Source: Kocuria rosea (GTDB lineage: Bacteria; Actinomycetota; Actinomycetes; Actinomycetales; Micrococcaceae). Taken from it: DNA of 64,000 nt. Numbering within the stretch: position 1 is the first letter of the stretch; each line of letters opens with the position of its first letter. The stretch is from contig NZ_CP035103.1 of the NCBI RefSeq assembly GCF_006094695.1, forward strand, positions 434,001-498,000, given 5' to 3'. The notes beneath the pieces were generated by a model. The model did no database searches, was not told where the DNA came from, and saw nothing but the letters and a program-made list of their open reading frames with translations. Shown here one piece after another: positions 15,907 to 24,443 of this stretch. The translations under genes and the position numbers were made by a program.

Positions 15907-18666
15907 TCACGGGGAAACCCGGATCAGCCCTCTGGCCCCGCGTTCGGCCTCGGCCAGGGAGTGATTGACGAACGGGTAGGTCCCGGGCTCGGAGAACTCC
16001 AGCTCCACGAACCCGCCCTGGGCCGGTGCCAGGTCCAGGACCTGGGCCCCGCCCTGCCCGGTGCCACCCGGAGGCAGGAGATAGGCGCCCTCCTTGTAGA
16101 CGGTGTCGAACTGGCCACCCACCACATGGAAACTCATCCCCTTCGACGGCCCGGCGGCCAACACCCAGATCCGCACCCGTTCACCGGTCCGCGCAGTGAG
16201 CGGGTCGTGGACGTACTGGGTGGCGTGCCCGTTGAACATCGTCAGCGACGGCACGCCCTGCGCGACCCGCTCCGGGGCCACCACCGCGTTCGCCCCTCCA
16301 TCGGCAGTGTCCCCGGCCGGGGAGAGATAGGTCTCGTTCTGCACCAGCAGGAACTCCCGGTCCACGCCCGGCAGACCGGGCGGGTCGATCACCACGGCCC
16401 CGAACATCCCGGCCGCCAGATGCGTGCTCATCGGAGCTGTGGAGCAGTGGTAGAGCCAGATGCCTGAGCGAACGGCCTCGAACCGGTAGACCAGCGACTC
16501 TCCCGGGGCGATGGTGCGCATCGGCCCGTCCGGGGCGAGTGCACCGGCGTGGAAGTCCACCGAATGCCCCATCGAACCGTCATTGACCAGGGTGATCTCG
16601 AAGACATCGCCCACCCGCCCGTGCAGGGTCGGGCCCATGTACCGGCCGTTGTAGGTCCACCCCTGCAACTGCATTCCCGGGGCGATCTCCTGCGGTATCT
16701 CCTCGACCTCGAGCTCCGCCCGGTGCACCCGGCGCCCGCTCTCCGGCTCACCGTCCACCGGTTCCAGCACGGGGGAGCGGGTGTCGAACTGATCCCCGGG
16801 TGCGGCGCCGAAGTCCACGGCCGGGTCTGGATCCGCGGCCGGATCCGCGGCTGGATCCGAGGCGGGCGCGTGCAGGCCGGGGTGCCCGGGCGCCTCCTGC
16901 GCTGCCGCCGGTGCCGCAGCCACGGCGGTACCGTCTGCGTCGACCGCGATGACGTCGAAGCCCATGCCCATGCTCTTGTGCCCGACGATCGAGCACCAAC
17001 CCTCCACCGACCCACCGATCACCCCGGCATCGACGGTCACGGTCTGCCCGAGGGCCACCCGGCCGCTGCTGGCCCCGGAAGCCAGGACGAGGTCATGGAC
17101 GTTCGTGGGGTCGTTGCTCGTCAGCTCAATCACCAGCTCGTCACCCACCGGGACCTCCACCGAGGCCGGCTCGAACCGCATGCCCTCCTCGGCGCTGACC
17201 TCCACGGTGGTGGTCCTTCCGGTGGCCTGCACCGGGCCGGCGCCCTGAGCGCGAAGATCGAAGCCGGCCGCCGCCGGATTCAGCGCGATGCCCACCACCA
17301 CCGCGGTGGCCACGGTGAGGACCCCGGCCACTGCCCCGCGGACATGCCGGGAAGCCGGCACCTCCCCGCCCGGGGCAGCCGGGCTCGGTGCCGACGTGTC
17401 CGCCCGGGCCCGGTTTCGAGACGGCGGTGCCGCAGCGGCCTTCCGCCCGGCCACCGAGACCTTGGCCGCAGAGACCATCAGAGGAACAAAGGCGAAGAAC
17501 ACCGCGGCCCCCAGCACCGAGACCACGGCTCGTACCCAGGACGGCAACAGACCGGGGGGCAGACTGAACAGCAGCACGCACAGATTGATGACCACCACAC
17601 GGAACATGGCCGCCCGGTTGATCACCTGATTGGCGGCCCGCACGGTCGCCGGGCCGCCGCCCATCGTGATAGGCAGGAGATAAGTCATGGCCCCCAGCAG
17701 TACTTGGGCCAGGAAACCGGCCACGAACGGCACGGTCAGCTGCCGCAGCACCGCGGTCTCGAATCCGTGCCCGGCCACCAGCCAGGTGATCACCACCGTC
17801 GTGGCCAACCACCACATCACCCCGGCAGCCACGGAGAAGCCCGCATAGTCGGCCGGCCGCCGACGGCAAGCGGTGCCGGCCATGACCACCGCCACGGCCA
17901 CCAGCCCACAGATGTAGGCGGCCAGACCGGCCACCGTCACCCACACCGTCCCGAGCAGGGATCCCCCGACCGTGGTCACGATCCCCCCGGTCATCACCGG
18001 CAGAGCGACTGCGGTGATCCGAGAGGAGAAACCGACCATGCGGGTGCGCAAGATCGTGGGCCACAGCGTCAGCAGCGTGCCCGCGACCGTCAACCCCACG
18101 AAGCCCAGCACATTGGTCGCCTCGTGCGCCAACAGGACCCGGGCATGCCACGGTGCGGACAGCCCGGCGGCCAGCACGGCCCCCAGCACCGCCCCGACGG
18201 GCAACAGGAACGCCGCCACCACGTAATACTTCACGGTCACAGCGAATCGCGACGGCAGCGCCGTGCGCAGCTGCCCCAGCAGCGCAGTGCCGTGCCAGGT
18301 CAGCGCGGCCCCGATCAGGACCGCCGCCAGCACGGTCAGCCAGTACCAGGTGCTCAGCAACCCGGCGATCAGCAGCACGATCCCGACGTTGAGCGTGCGG
18401 ATGCGGGCCAGTTGCCGTCTCCTGGCGCCATCGGGCAGCCGGTTCTTCAGCAACGACTCGGTGAAGTGCTGGGACCACACCATGATCGAATTGGTGATCA
18501 AGCCCAGGGTCACCAGGTGCACCATCACCCAGCGGAAGTCAGGAACCCAGCGATGGACCAAGATGACGACCAGCAGCACGCCCATCCAGATGCGGATCGG
18601 TGCGGCACTCCGGCGATGCCATGACGCGCGGCCGTGGAGCCGTGGGCGACTGGTCACGTGACTCAT
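15907..18666 (-). CDS. nirK: Membrane-cupredoxin-copper nitrite reductase fusion (NirK type)
   Basis: This 919-aa protein has three parts. Residues 1-470 are strongly hydrophobic with about ten to twelve membrane segments. Residues 495-580 form a blue-copper domain with ligands H524, C558, H563 and M568. After a D/P/A-rich linker (about 585-640), residues 646-919 are a NirK-type nitrite reductase. Type 1 ligands are H701, C741, H749, M754; type 2 ligands are H706, H740, H902; the catalytic Asp and His are D704 and H847. All match classical NirK spacing, so the enzyme should reduce nitrite to NO. The fused membrane domain presumably anchors it and may accept electrons, with the blue-copper domain as relay (inference). 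Confidence 0.88.
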   Translation of the reverse strand: MSHVTSRPRLHGRASWHRRSAAPIRIWMGVLLVVILVHRWVPDFRWVMVHLVTLGLITNSIMVWSQHFTESLLKNRLPDGARRRQLARIRTLNVGIVLLIAGLLSTWYWLTVLAAVLIGAALTWHGTALLGQLRTALPSRFAVTVKYYVVAAFLLPVGAVLGAVLAAGLSAPWHARVLLAHEATNVLGFVGLTVAGTLLTLWPTILRTRMVGFSSRITAVALPVMTGGIVTTVGGSLLGTVWVTVAGLAAYICGLVAVAVVMAGTACRRRPADYAGFSVAAGVMWWLATTVVITWLVAGHGFETAVLRQLTVPFVAGFLAQVLLGAMTYLLPITMGGGPATVRAANQVINRAAMFRVVVINLCVLLFSLPPGLLPSWVRAVVSVLGAAVFFAFVPLMVSAAKVSVAGRKAAAAPPSRNRARADTSAPSPAAPGGEVPASRHVRGAVAGVLTVATAVVVGIALNPAAAGFDLRAQGAGPVQATGRTTTVEVSAEEGMRFEPASVEVPVGDELVIELTSNDPTNVHDLVLASGASSGRVALGQTVTVDAGVIGGSVEGWCSIVGHKSMGMGFDVIAVDADGTAVAAAPAAAQEAPGHPGLHAPASDPAADPAADPDPAVDFGAAPGDQFDTRSPVLEPVDGEPESGRRVHRAELEVEEIPQEIAPGMQLQGWTYNGRYMGPTLHGRVGDVFEITLVNDGSMGHSVDFHAGALAPDGPMRTIAPGESLVYRFEAVRSGIWLYHCSTAPMSTHLAAGMFGAVVIDPPGLPGVDREFLLVQNETYLSPAGDTADGGANAVVAPERVAQGVPSLTMFNGHATQYVHDPLTARTGERVRIWVLAAGPSKGMSFHVVGGQFDTVYKEGAYLLPPGGTGQGGAQVLDLAPAQGGFVELEFSEPGTYPFVNHSLAEAERGARGLIRVSP

Positions 18667-18677
18667 CCATTCTTAAT

Positions 18678-18696
18678 CTTGCATTTCATTTGCAAG
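18678..18696. promoter_or_regulatory. Palindrome CTTGCA-N7-TGCAAG upstream of nirK
   Basis: Two 6-bp arms separated by TTTCATT, 12 bp upstream of the nirK start, in an AT-rich patch. The spacing fits a dimeric regulator site. It is loosely reminiscent of NO-responsive Rrf2/NsrR sites, but the match is too weak to name the protein. Confidence 0.45.
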
Positions 18697-18998
18697 TATA
18701 GGTGTCGTCATCGGCTGCCCATAACGCGAGGAAGTCGCGATCCTGAGGAGAGGGGGTTGCAATCGGCCCGAGAGTTGGCGCACGACCACGTTCGCCGGAT
18801 GGACCCGCTCACTCGTACCCGATGACCACACGTCATCACCGTCGTCATCGATGACCGATCCGCACGATCGGCCACCACACGCATGAGTCGGAAAAGACCG
18901 CGCAGCACCCTGATTGTCCTGTCGCTGCCACCCCACACCGATACCAAGCCCCGCGCAGGAAGTGCGGAGTCGAGTGAGGGAGTCGGGGCGCCTCCACC

Positions 18999-19027
18999 GC
19001 TTTACATATGGCCCGGCTACCGGACAT
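18999..19027 (+). repeat. Dispersed repeat, copy 1 (core CTTTACATATGGCCCG)
   Basis: First of five intergenic copies, all on the + strand. Copies 1 and 3 (40607) share 28 bases including GGCTACCGGACAT after the core. This copy lies 53 bp from the left end of the IS5 element. Confidence 0.65.
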
Positions 19028-19075
19028 CTCCACAAGGGTGAGGTTGCGATGGGGGTTCCTCCGTGACCGGTTCTG

Positions 19076-19979
19076 CTAGGGCGTGTCTGACAATCGTTTG
19101 GACCACGCGAGCACCGCCTTCAGGATCACCGCGGCCCGGTAGACGATCGCGTACTTGTCATACCGGGTTGCCAGCCCGCGCCACTGCTTGAGTTGGGCGT
19201 ACTGGCGCTCGATGACGTTGCGGCCCTTGTAGGCGGCCGCGTCGAGGCCCACGGGCCGCCCACCGTGGGAGCCCCGGCGTTTCCGGTGGCCCTGTTGGTC
19301 CGCCGGCTCGGGGATCACGGTCTTGATGCCACGAGTGCGCAGATGGGTGCGGATCGCCCGTGATGAGTACGCCTTGTCGCCCAGGACCGCGTCCGGGCGG
19401 GTGCGGGGCCGACCTGCCGGCCGGGTCACACGCAGCTGTTCCAGCAGCGGCAGCAGCATGGGCGAGTCTCCTGCTTGGCCAGGGGTGATCAGGCTGACCA
19501 GTGGCAGCCCTGCACCGTCGACGAGCTGATGGATCTTCGTGCTCAGCCCGCCGCGAGAACGTCCGATGCCGTGATCGGCCGGCTCTTCACGCGGATTCTT
19601 GTAGTTCGATCCATCCCCCTGTGTGGCGGGTGGTGTTCGTGGCGTGCTGATGTGCCCGGGCGATCGTGGAGTCCACCGCCACCGACCAGTCGATCAGGCC
19701 TTCCGCGTCCGCGGCGGCGGTCAGTGTTGCCAGCACCGTGTCCCAGGTGCCTTCTTCGACCATGCGTCGATGCCAGGTCCACACGGTCTGCCACGGACCG
19801 AAGACCTTGGGCAGATCGCGCCAGGCGATCCCGCACCGGTACCGGTAGATGATGGCCTCGACCATCATCCGCGCATCCGAGAACGGCCTGCCCTGCCGGC
19901 CTGTGCGAGTAGGGAGCATCGGGGCGATCAGCTCCCACTGAGCATCAGAGAGGATGTGGAACCGGGACATGCCTTCCAA
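19076..19979 (-). CDS. IS5-family transposase, two frames (probable programmed frameshift)
   Basis: The first frame (19587-19979, 130 aa, MEGMSRFHILSDAQWELIAP) holds the N-terminal DUF4096-like domain and the first catalytic Asp region (VAVDSTIARAHQHA). The second frame runs to 19076, carries GDKAYSSRAIRTHLR and the C-terminal ERQYAQLKQWRGLATRYDKYA part of the DDE domain, and lies in the +1 frame relative to the first. Together they make one transposase of about 300 aa, as in many IS427-group elements. The stop codon TAG is formed with the flanking CTAG. Confidence 0.88.
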
Positions 19980-20017
19980 GGTGTCAGCCGGCCCCTGGAC
20001 TCATTGTCAGACACGCC
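19080..20017 (-). mobile_element. IS5-family insertion sequence, copy 1 (938 bp)
   Basis: The ends are inverted repeats GGCGTGTCTGACAAT and its complement, each flanked by CTAG (19076-19079 and 20018-20021), consistent with IS427-group insertion at a CTAG/TA target. The encoded proteins are identical to those of copy 2 at 22671-23608, which is inverted relative to this one. It interrupts or abuts a parA-like gene whose 3' end follows at 20022. Confidence 0.9.
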
Positions 20018-20021
20018 CTAG

Positions 20022-20180
20022 GTCGTGGACCTGCTGGCCGCCGAGAACGTCCCGCAGCTGGCGACCACGATCCCCACCCGCGAGAGCTTCAAGCACACCC
20101 ACGGCACCTATCCCACCCGCACCGCGCTCGGCCCCTGGATCCAGGTCGCCGAGGAGATCCAGGAGATAACCCGCCCGTGA
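20022..20180 (+). pseudogene. 3' end of a ParA-type plasmid partition ATPase
   Basis: The frame opens directly at the end of the IS copy and reads VVDLLAAENVPQLATTIPTRESFKHTHG and so on to a TGA at 180 bases. The pattern of a late helix plus the IPTRESFKHTHGTYP segment matches the C-terminus of small ParA/Soj-type ATPases, where a similar IP.Re....a... region occurs. The N-terminal Walker domain is gone, removed by the IS insertion or rearrangement. The next gene overlaps it by GTGA, as in parA-parB pairs. Confidence 0.6.
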
Positions 20181-20428
20181 GCACCAAGCCCACCCCCGGC
20201 GCCGCCCGCGGCCGTCGCACCCCCGCCCCGGCCACTCCGACCGACGGCCCGGACATGACCCTGGCCTACGCCGCCCACGCCCAGGCCGCCACCGAGCCCA
20301 TCAAGGCCACCTCCATCCGCCTGCCCGAACGCCTGCACAAGCACCTGCGCCGGCACAGCGTCGAGGCCGGGGTACCCATGTCCCAGCTGATCATCCAGGC
20401 CATCGAAGCCCAGCACCCCGAACAGTGA
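20177..20428 (+). CDS. Small ribbon-helix-helix protein, plasmid partition ParB-like
   Basis: This 83-aa protein starts with GTG overlapping the parA-remnant stop. A Pro/Thr/Ala-rich N-terminus precedes a compact C-terminal RHH domain, IKATSIRLPERLHKHLRRHSVEAGVPMSQLIIQAIEA (about 42-78), with the antiparallel strand TSIRLP followed by two helices. In small plasmids such proteins bind the centromere and pair with ParA. An inverted repeat directly downstream (20434-20473) could be its target. With parA broken, it probably no longer works in partition. Confidence 0.7.
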   Translation: MSTKPTPGAARGRRTPAPATPTDGPDMTLAYAAHAQAATEPIKATSIRLPERLHKHLRRHSVEAGVPMSQLIIQAIEAQHPEQ

Positions 20429-20433
20429 CCGCA

Positions 20434-20473
20434 CTACCGCAGTAACGCAAGCGTGAATGCGGTACTGCGGTAG
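20434..20473. repeat. 11-bp inverted repeat downstream of the RHH gene
   Basis: CTACCGCAGTA (20434-20444) and its exact reverse complement (20463-20473) are separated by 18 bp. Nearby GCACTACCGC and GTTGCACTGCTACC look like degenerate copies. It may be the partition site bound by the RHH protein or a terminator for the par remnant. Confidence 0.5.
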
Positions 20474-20557
20474 TTGCACTGCTACCCCGGTCTGAGCAAG
20501 GGTGATGCCCGGTGGGGGCTACCGGGTGGCCGCGCGCGGCCCGGGCGGAAGTGAAAT

Positions 20558-20596
20558 GCCCCCGCCCCCTATATCGATCAAGACAAGGGCGGGGGC
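20558..20596. terminator. 10-bp GC hairpin
   Basis: GCCCCCGCCC at 20558-20567 pairs with GGGCGGGGGC at 20587-20596 around a 19-base loop. It lies in the gene-free stretch 20429-20725 between the RHH gene and the convergent resolvase remnant. No T-run; a weak terminator at best. Confidence 0.4.
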
Positions 20597-20725
20597 GCCC
20601 ACACTAGAACGAGAGAACAGGCGGCTCACTCACTGTCGCGGCCCTTAAAGAAGGACATCGCGACGGGTCTCACCCTACGGGGAAGAACCGGCCCGAACCG
20701 CGGACATCCACAGGGCGCGGGCCGT

Positions 20726-21153
20726 TCAGGGCTGGCCGGCCTTGGTGGTGTCAAGTGCCTTGTAGATCGTGGGCCGGGAGACTCCGAACGAGCGTGTCAC
20801 AGCGGCCACGGGCTGCCCTCCGGCCACCGCGGCCCGGACCGCGGCGGTCTTCTCCTCATCCAACTTCGGCTTCGGCCCCGGACGCCGTCCGGCCGCACGG
20901 GCCCGGGCCACGCCCTCGAAGGTGCGCTCACGCAGCAGATCCCGTTCCCACTCGGCCAGCATCAACAGCATGTTCAGCATCAGCCGTCCCGAGGCCGTGG
21001 AGGTGTCCAGGTCCACGTCCAACGCCTGCAAGCCGATCCCCCGATCAGCCAGGGCCTGCACGGTGCGCAACGCATCCGGCAGGGACCGGCCAACCGGTCC
21101 AGACGCATGACGACGAGGGTGTCCTCCCCATCACGCAGGATGGCCGGTCGCAC
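20726..21153 (-). pseudogene. Serine recombinase (resolvase) remnant, frameshifted and 5'-truncated
   Basis: The last 114 aa (from 21070) carry the resolvase core end DLDTSTASGRLMLNMLLMLAEWERDLLRERT and a C-terminal helix-turn-helix (VAAVTRSFGVSRPTIYKAL). Just upstream, the RDGEDTLVVMRLDRLA segment is in another frame; adding one C near 21089 would restore DRLARSLPDALRTVQ. The N-terminal catalytic Ser region is missing. Tn3-type resolvases and invertases share this layout. It is a non-functional relic of a plasmid or transposon. Confidence 0.8.
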
Positions 21154-21375
21154 TGATCCTCTACGGTCGAGACGGCGGGGATGTCACACCGTTATCGGCA
21201 ACGGCATGCCCATCTCGGCCCGGTGCATCCTGGGCATCGCGCCATTGTTGGGCATCGTGACGACGCCGCCAGAGCGGACCGGGCACCCATGCGGCACCGC
21301 GCACCCCACTTTGGCGGAGTGCGCGGTGCGGTGGAGAACCACCCAGACTGAGCCTGACGAAACAGGCGGCGTCGC

Positions 21376-22569
21376 TCAGCGGGCGATCATCCCGTGGGGG
21401 TCGATGACGAACTTCTCCACGGAGCCCTGGTCGAACTCCGCGTAGGCCTGGGGTGCCTCGTCCAGGCTGATCACGCGCGGGTTGACCATCTCCGTCAGGT
21501 ACGGCATCCGGTCCCACAGGATCGACATCATCAGCTGGCGGTTGTAGCGCATGATGGGCGCCTGGCCGCCGATGATGTGGGGCGACTTGATCCAGGCCTT
21601 GCCGAAGTCCACCGGGAAGGTGCCCTCCTGCTCGGCCTTCGTCTCCGCGATCGGGTCCGGCCCGTAGATGCCGATGATGCCCGTGGCTCCGCCCGGACGG
21701 GTGATGTCCAGGACCTGGTTCACGGCGGCGATCGGCTGCATCTCATCGGCCGCGGAGCCCAGGCCGTGGGCCTCGGAGCCGACGTAGTCCACCGCGCAGT
21801 CCACCATCGGCTCGCCGAGGATGTCGTTCACGGCGTCCTGCAGGTTCTCCGTGGCGGAGAGGTCGATAGTCTCGCAGCCGTGCTTGCGTACCAGCTCCAG
21901 CCGCGAGGCGTCCTGGTCGCCCACAATGATGCACGAGGCGCCCAGCAGCCGAGCGGCAGCCGCGGCGCACCGGCCCACGGGGCCGGCACCGGCGATGTAG
22001 ACGGTGGAGCCGGGCTTGGCGCCGGCCGCCATGAGACCGTGGAACGCCGTGGGGAGGATGTCCGAGAGCACGGCCAGATCCAGGATCTTCTCCATAGCCT
22101 GCTCCTGGTCCGGGAAGCGCAGCAGCTGGAAGTCGGCGTACGGCACGAACAGGTACTCGGCCTGTCCGCCCTGGAAATCGCCCAGATTGAAGCCGTAGGC
22201 GGCGCACGCCTGCTCCGGGTTGGCGGTCTCACACACCTCGGTGCGGCCGGCGCGGCAGTTGCGGCAGCGGCCGCAGGCCACGTTGAACGGCACGGAGACG
22301 AGGTCACCCTCCTTCAGGAACTGGACGTCGCTGCCGACCTCCAGCACCTGGCCGGTCATCTCGTGACCCAGCACCATGCCCTCGGGCACGGGGAAGGACC
22401 CGCGGTAGATGTGCAGGTCGCTGCCGCAGATGTTGGTGGCGACGATCTTGAGGATGACGCCGTGCGGGGCGGCGGAGCCGTCGGGCATCTCCAGCTTGGG
22501 GAAGTCCAGCTCGTCGACGCGCACGTCCCTGATGCCGTGGAATGCCACGGCGCGGTTCTTGGTGGTCAT
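21376..22569 (-). CDS. fdhA: Glutathione-independent formaldehyde dehydrogenase
   Basis: This 397-aa NAD- and zinc-dependent enzyme oxidises formaldehyde to formate without a thiol cofactor. Motifs: NICGSDLHIYRG (catalytic zinc), GLGHE-type VLGHEMTG, structural zinc cysteines in CGRCRNCRAGRTEVC, and the Rossmann loop AGAGPVG. Family length is about 399. The start at 22569 (MTTKNRAVAFHG) matches the family; longer frames upstream run into the IS end. It is the only complete metabolic gene between the two inverted IS5 copies, so it may have arrived as cargo. Confidence 0.9.
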   Translation of the reverse strand: MTTKNRAVAFHGIRDVRVDELDFPKLEMPDGSAAPHGVILKIVATNICGSDLHIYRGSFPVPEGMVLGHEMTGQVLEVGSDVQFLKEGDLVSVPFNVACGRCRNCRAGRTEVCETANPEQACAAYGFNLGDFQGGQAEYLFVPYADFQLLRFPDQEQAMEKILDLAVLSDILPTAFHGLMAAGAKPGSTVYIAGAGPVGRCAAAAARLLGASCIIVGDQDASRLELVRKHGCETIDLSATENLQDAVNDILGEPMVDCAVDYVGSEAHGLGSAADEMQPIAAVNQVLDITRPGGATGIIGIYGPDPIAETKAEQEGTFPVDFGKAWIKSPHIIGGQAPIMRYNRQLMMSILWDRMPYLTEMVNPRVISLDEAPQAYAEFDQGSVEKFVIDPHGMIAR

Positions 22570-22670
22570 AGAAACTGTTGCCTTTCTGTCTCCAACGAGG
22601 CCCCTGACGGGGCGGGAGAAGGGGCGAACCCGAGGGGGAGTCCCGGTCACGGGCTGTACGGAAACACTAG

Positions 22671-23608
22671 GGCGTGTCTGACAATGAGTCCAGGGGCCGG
22701 CTGACACCTTGGAAGGCATGTCCCGGTTCCACATCCTCTCTGATGCTCAGTGGGAGCTGATCGCCCCGATGCTCCCTACTCGCACAGGCCGGCAGGGCAG
22801 GCCGTTCTCGGATGCGCGGATGATGGTCGAGGCCATCATCTACCGGTACCGGTGCGGGATCGCCTGGCGCGATCTGCCCAAGGTCTTCGGTCCGTGGCAG
22901 ACCGTGTGGACCTGGCATCGACGCATGGTCGAAGAAGGCACCTGGGACACGGTGCTGGCAACACTGACCGCCGCCGCGGACGCGGAAGGCCTGATCGACT
23001 GGTCGGTGGCGGTGGACTCCACGATCGCCCGGGCACATCAGCACGCCACGAACACCACCCGCCACACAGGGGGATGGATCGAACTACAAGAATCCGCGTG
23101 AAGAGCCGGCCGATCACGGCATCGGACGTTCTCGCGGCGGGCTGAGCACGAAGATCCATCAGCTCGTCGACGGTGCAGGGCTGCCACTGGTCAGCCTGAT
23201 CACCCCTGGCCAAGCAGGAGACTCGCCCATGCTGCTGCCGCTGCTGGAACAGCTGCGTGTGACCCGGCCGGCAGGTCGGCCCCGCACCCGCCCGGACGCG
23301 GTCCTGGGCGACAAGGCGTACTCATCACGGGCGATCCGCACCCATCTGCGCACTCGTGGCATCAAGACCGTGATCCCCGAGCCGGCGGACCAACAGGGCC
23401 ACCGGAAACGCCGGGGCTCCCACGGTGGGCGGCCCGTGGGCCTCGACGCGGCCGCCTACAAGGGCCGCAACGTCATCGAGCGCCAGTACGCCCAACTCAA
23501 GCAGTGGCGCGGGCTGGCAACCCGGTATGACAAGTACGCGATCGTCTACCGGGCCGCGGTGATCCTGAAGGCGGTGCTCGCGTGGTCCAAACGATTGTCA
23601 GACACGCC
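22671..23608 (+). mobile_element. IS5-family insertion sequence, copy 2 (938 bp)
   Basis: Same length and same encoded proteins as the copy at 19080-20017, in opposite orientation, with CTAG on both sides (22667-22670, 23609-23612). The two copies bracket 2.65 kb holding par remnants, a broken resolvase and fdhA, which together could move as a composite element or invert by recombination. Confidence 0.9.
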
Positions 23609-23612
23609 CTAG
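22709..23612 (+). CDS. IS5-family transposase, two frames (probable programmed frameshift)
   Basis: Identical in sequence to the copy 1 transposase. The first frame is 22709-23101. The second frame is readable from about 23060 to 23612 and contains YKNPREEPADHGIGRSRGG, then GDKAYSSRAIRTHLR. The switch must occur in the overlap near 23080-23101. The terminal TAG uses bases of the flanking CTAG. Confidence 0.88.
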
Positions 23613-23615
23613 GGG

Positions 23616-24389
23616 TCAAGGCGTGGTTGCGCCGTGCAGGTGGTGGGTGGCGTAGTACTTCATTGCTGTCGCCAGCCAGCCGGGTAGGGCTGGGTCGACG
23701 TCGGCGATCCAGGTCCGTTGTTGGTCGTCGTTGAGGTAGTGATCGGCCAGGGCGCGGTAGGCCTCGGCATCCGGTTTCCAGAACTGGGCGATGGCTTCGT
23801 GGTGTTCCTCGACGAGCTGTTGGGCGTCCTGGTCATCAGGCGGCACCTGGTGTCGCATGAGTCCGGCCATGCGGTGGAGCAAGGCTCGGCTATCGGCGGC
23901 TGCTTGTTCGTAGTCGGTCATTTCCCAGCCGTCGGTGGCGGTCTCGACGGCGGCGAAGGTGTGCTCGACTGCTGGGCCGTGGGCGGCCCTGAGCCGGTCC
24001 TTCAGCCGAGTGCGGTCGTGGTGGAGGCCGCGGAAGAAGTCCGCAGGTTCCATGGTGTGGGCGCCGGTGAGGTCGGTGATCGTGGCCTCGATGGTTTCGA
24101 TCACGGTGCCCAGACGGTGTTGCTCGGCGAGGATCTGTTCGCGCTGGGCGCGCAGGGCGGTGATCTCGTTGACCTGCCCGTCGATCACCTGCCCGATCTG
24201 CCCCAGCGGCACACCCACTTCGCGCAGCAACAGAATGCGCTGCAGACGCAGCAGTTGCTCCCGGCCGTACCAACGGTAGCCATTGGCCCCGATCTCAGCC
24301 GGTGCCAGGAGCCCGATGGCGTCGTAGTGGCGCAGGGTCCGGGCGCTGATCCCGGCCATGGTGGCGAGCTGGCTGATGGAGTAGCGCAC
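23616..24389 (-). CDS. MerR-family regulator with TipAS-type effector domain
   Basis: This 257-aa protein has an N-terminal MerR winged helix (YSISQLATMAGISARTLRHYDAIGLLAP), a long coiled coil (about 75-110) and a C-terminal TipAS antibiotic-recognition domain (about 130-250) with DDQDAQQLVEEHHEAIAQFW and ADHYLNDDQQRTWIADVDP. TipA-type activators bind drugs or peptides and twist the promoter. The stop is 3 bp past the IS flank but the domain is complete. It is divergent from the amidohydrolase, with a TTGAC-N11-GTCAA palindrome between them. Confidence 0.88.
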   Translation of the reverse strand: MRYSISQLATMAGISARTLRHYDAIGLLAPAEIGANGYRWYGREQLLRLQRILLLREVGVPLGQIGQVIDGQVNEITALRAQREQILAEQHRLGTVIETIEATITDLTGAHTMEPADFFRGLHHDRTRLKDRLRAAHGPAVEHTFAAVETATDGWEMTDYEQAAADSRALLHRMAGLMRHQVPPDDQDAQQLVEEHHEAIAQFWKPDAEAYRALADHYLNDDQQRTWIADVDPALPGWLATAMKYYATHHLHGATTP

Positions 24390-24405
24390 GCTCCACCGTA
24401 TCGCC

Positions 24406-24426
24406 TTGACCTTCTCGTAGCGTCAA
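24406..24426. promoter_or_regulatory. MerR-type operator TTGAC-N11-GTCAA
   Basis: The 21-bp imperfect palindrome has two exact 5-bp arms and lies in the 54-bp gap between the MerR gene and the amidohydrolase. MerR-family sites of this type sit inside promoters with over-long spacers. The amidohydrolase start at 24435/24444 is only 9-18 bp away, so its mRNA may be nearly leaderless. Confidence 0.6.
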
Positions 24427-24443
24427 CTTCTACCGTGAAAGCC

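Larger units (their letters stand above)
18667..19079. promoter_or_regulatory. Region upstream of nirK to the IS copy
   Basis: No gene is visible in these 413 bp. The nirK-proximal end has an AT-rich stretch with a palindrome at 18678-18696. The distal end carries one copy of the dispersed CTTTACATATGGC repeat (18999-19027), then the IS5 element starts. A nirK promoter should lie in the first 100 bp. Confidence 0.5.

Noticed and set aside
865..18666. A complete denitrification pathway
   Set aside because: nar and nirK are present but no norB/norZ or nosZ is in the window, so complete denitrification cannot be claimed.
18678..18696. NsrR binding site before nirK
   Set aside because: Only part of the known half-site pattern is present and the right arm departs from it, so the palindrome is reported without naming the regulator.
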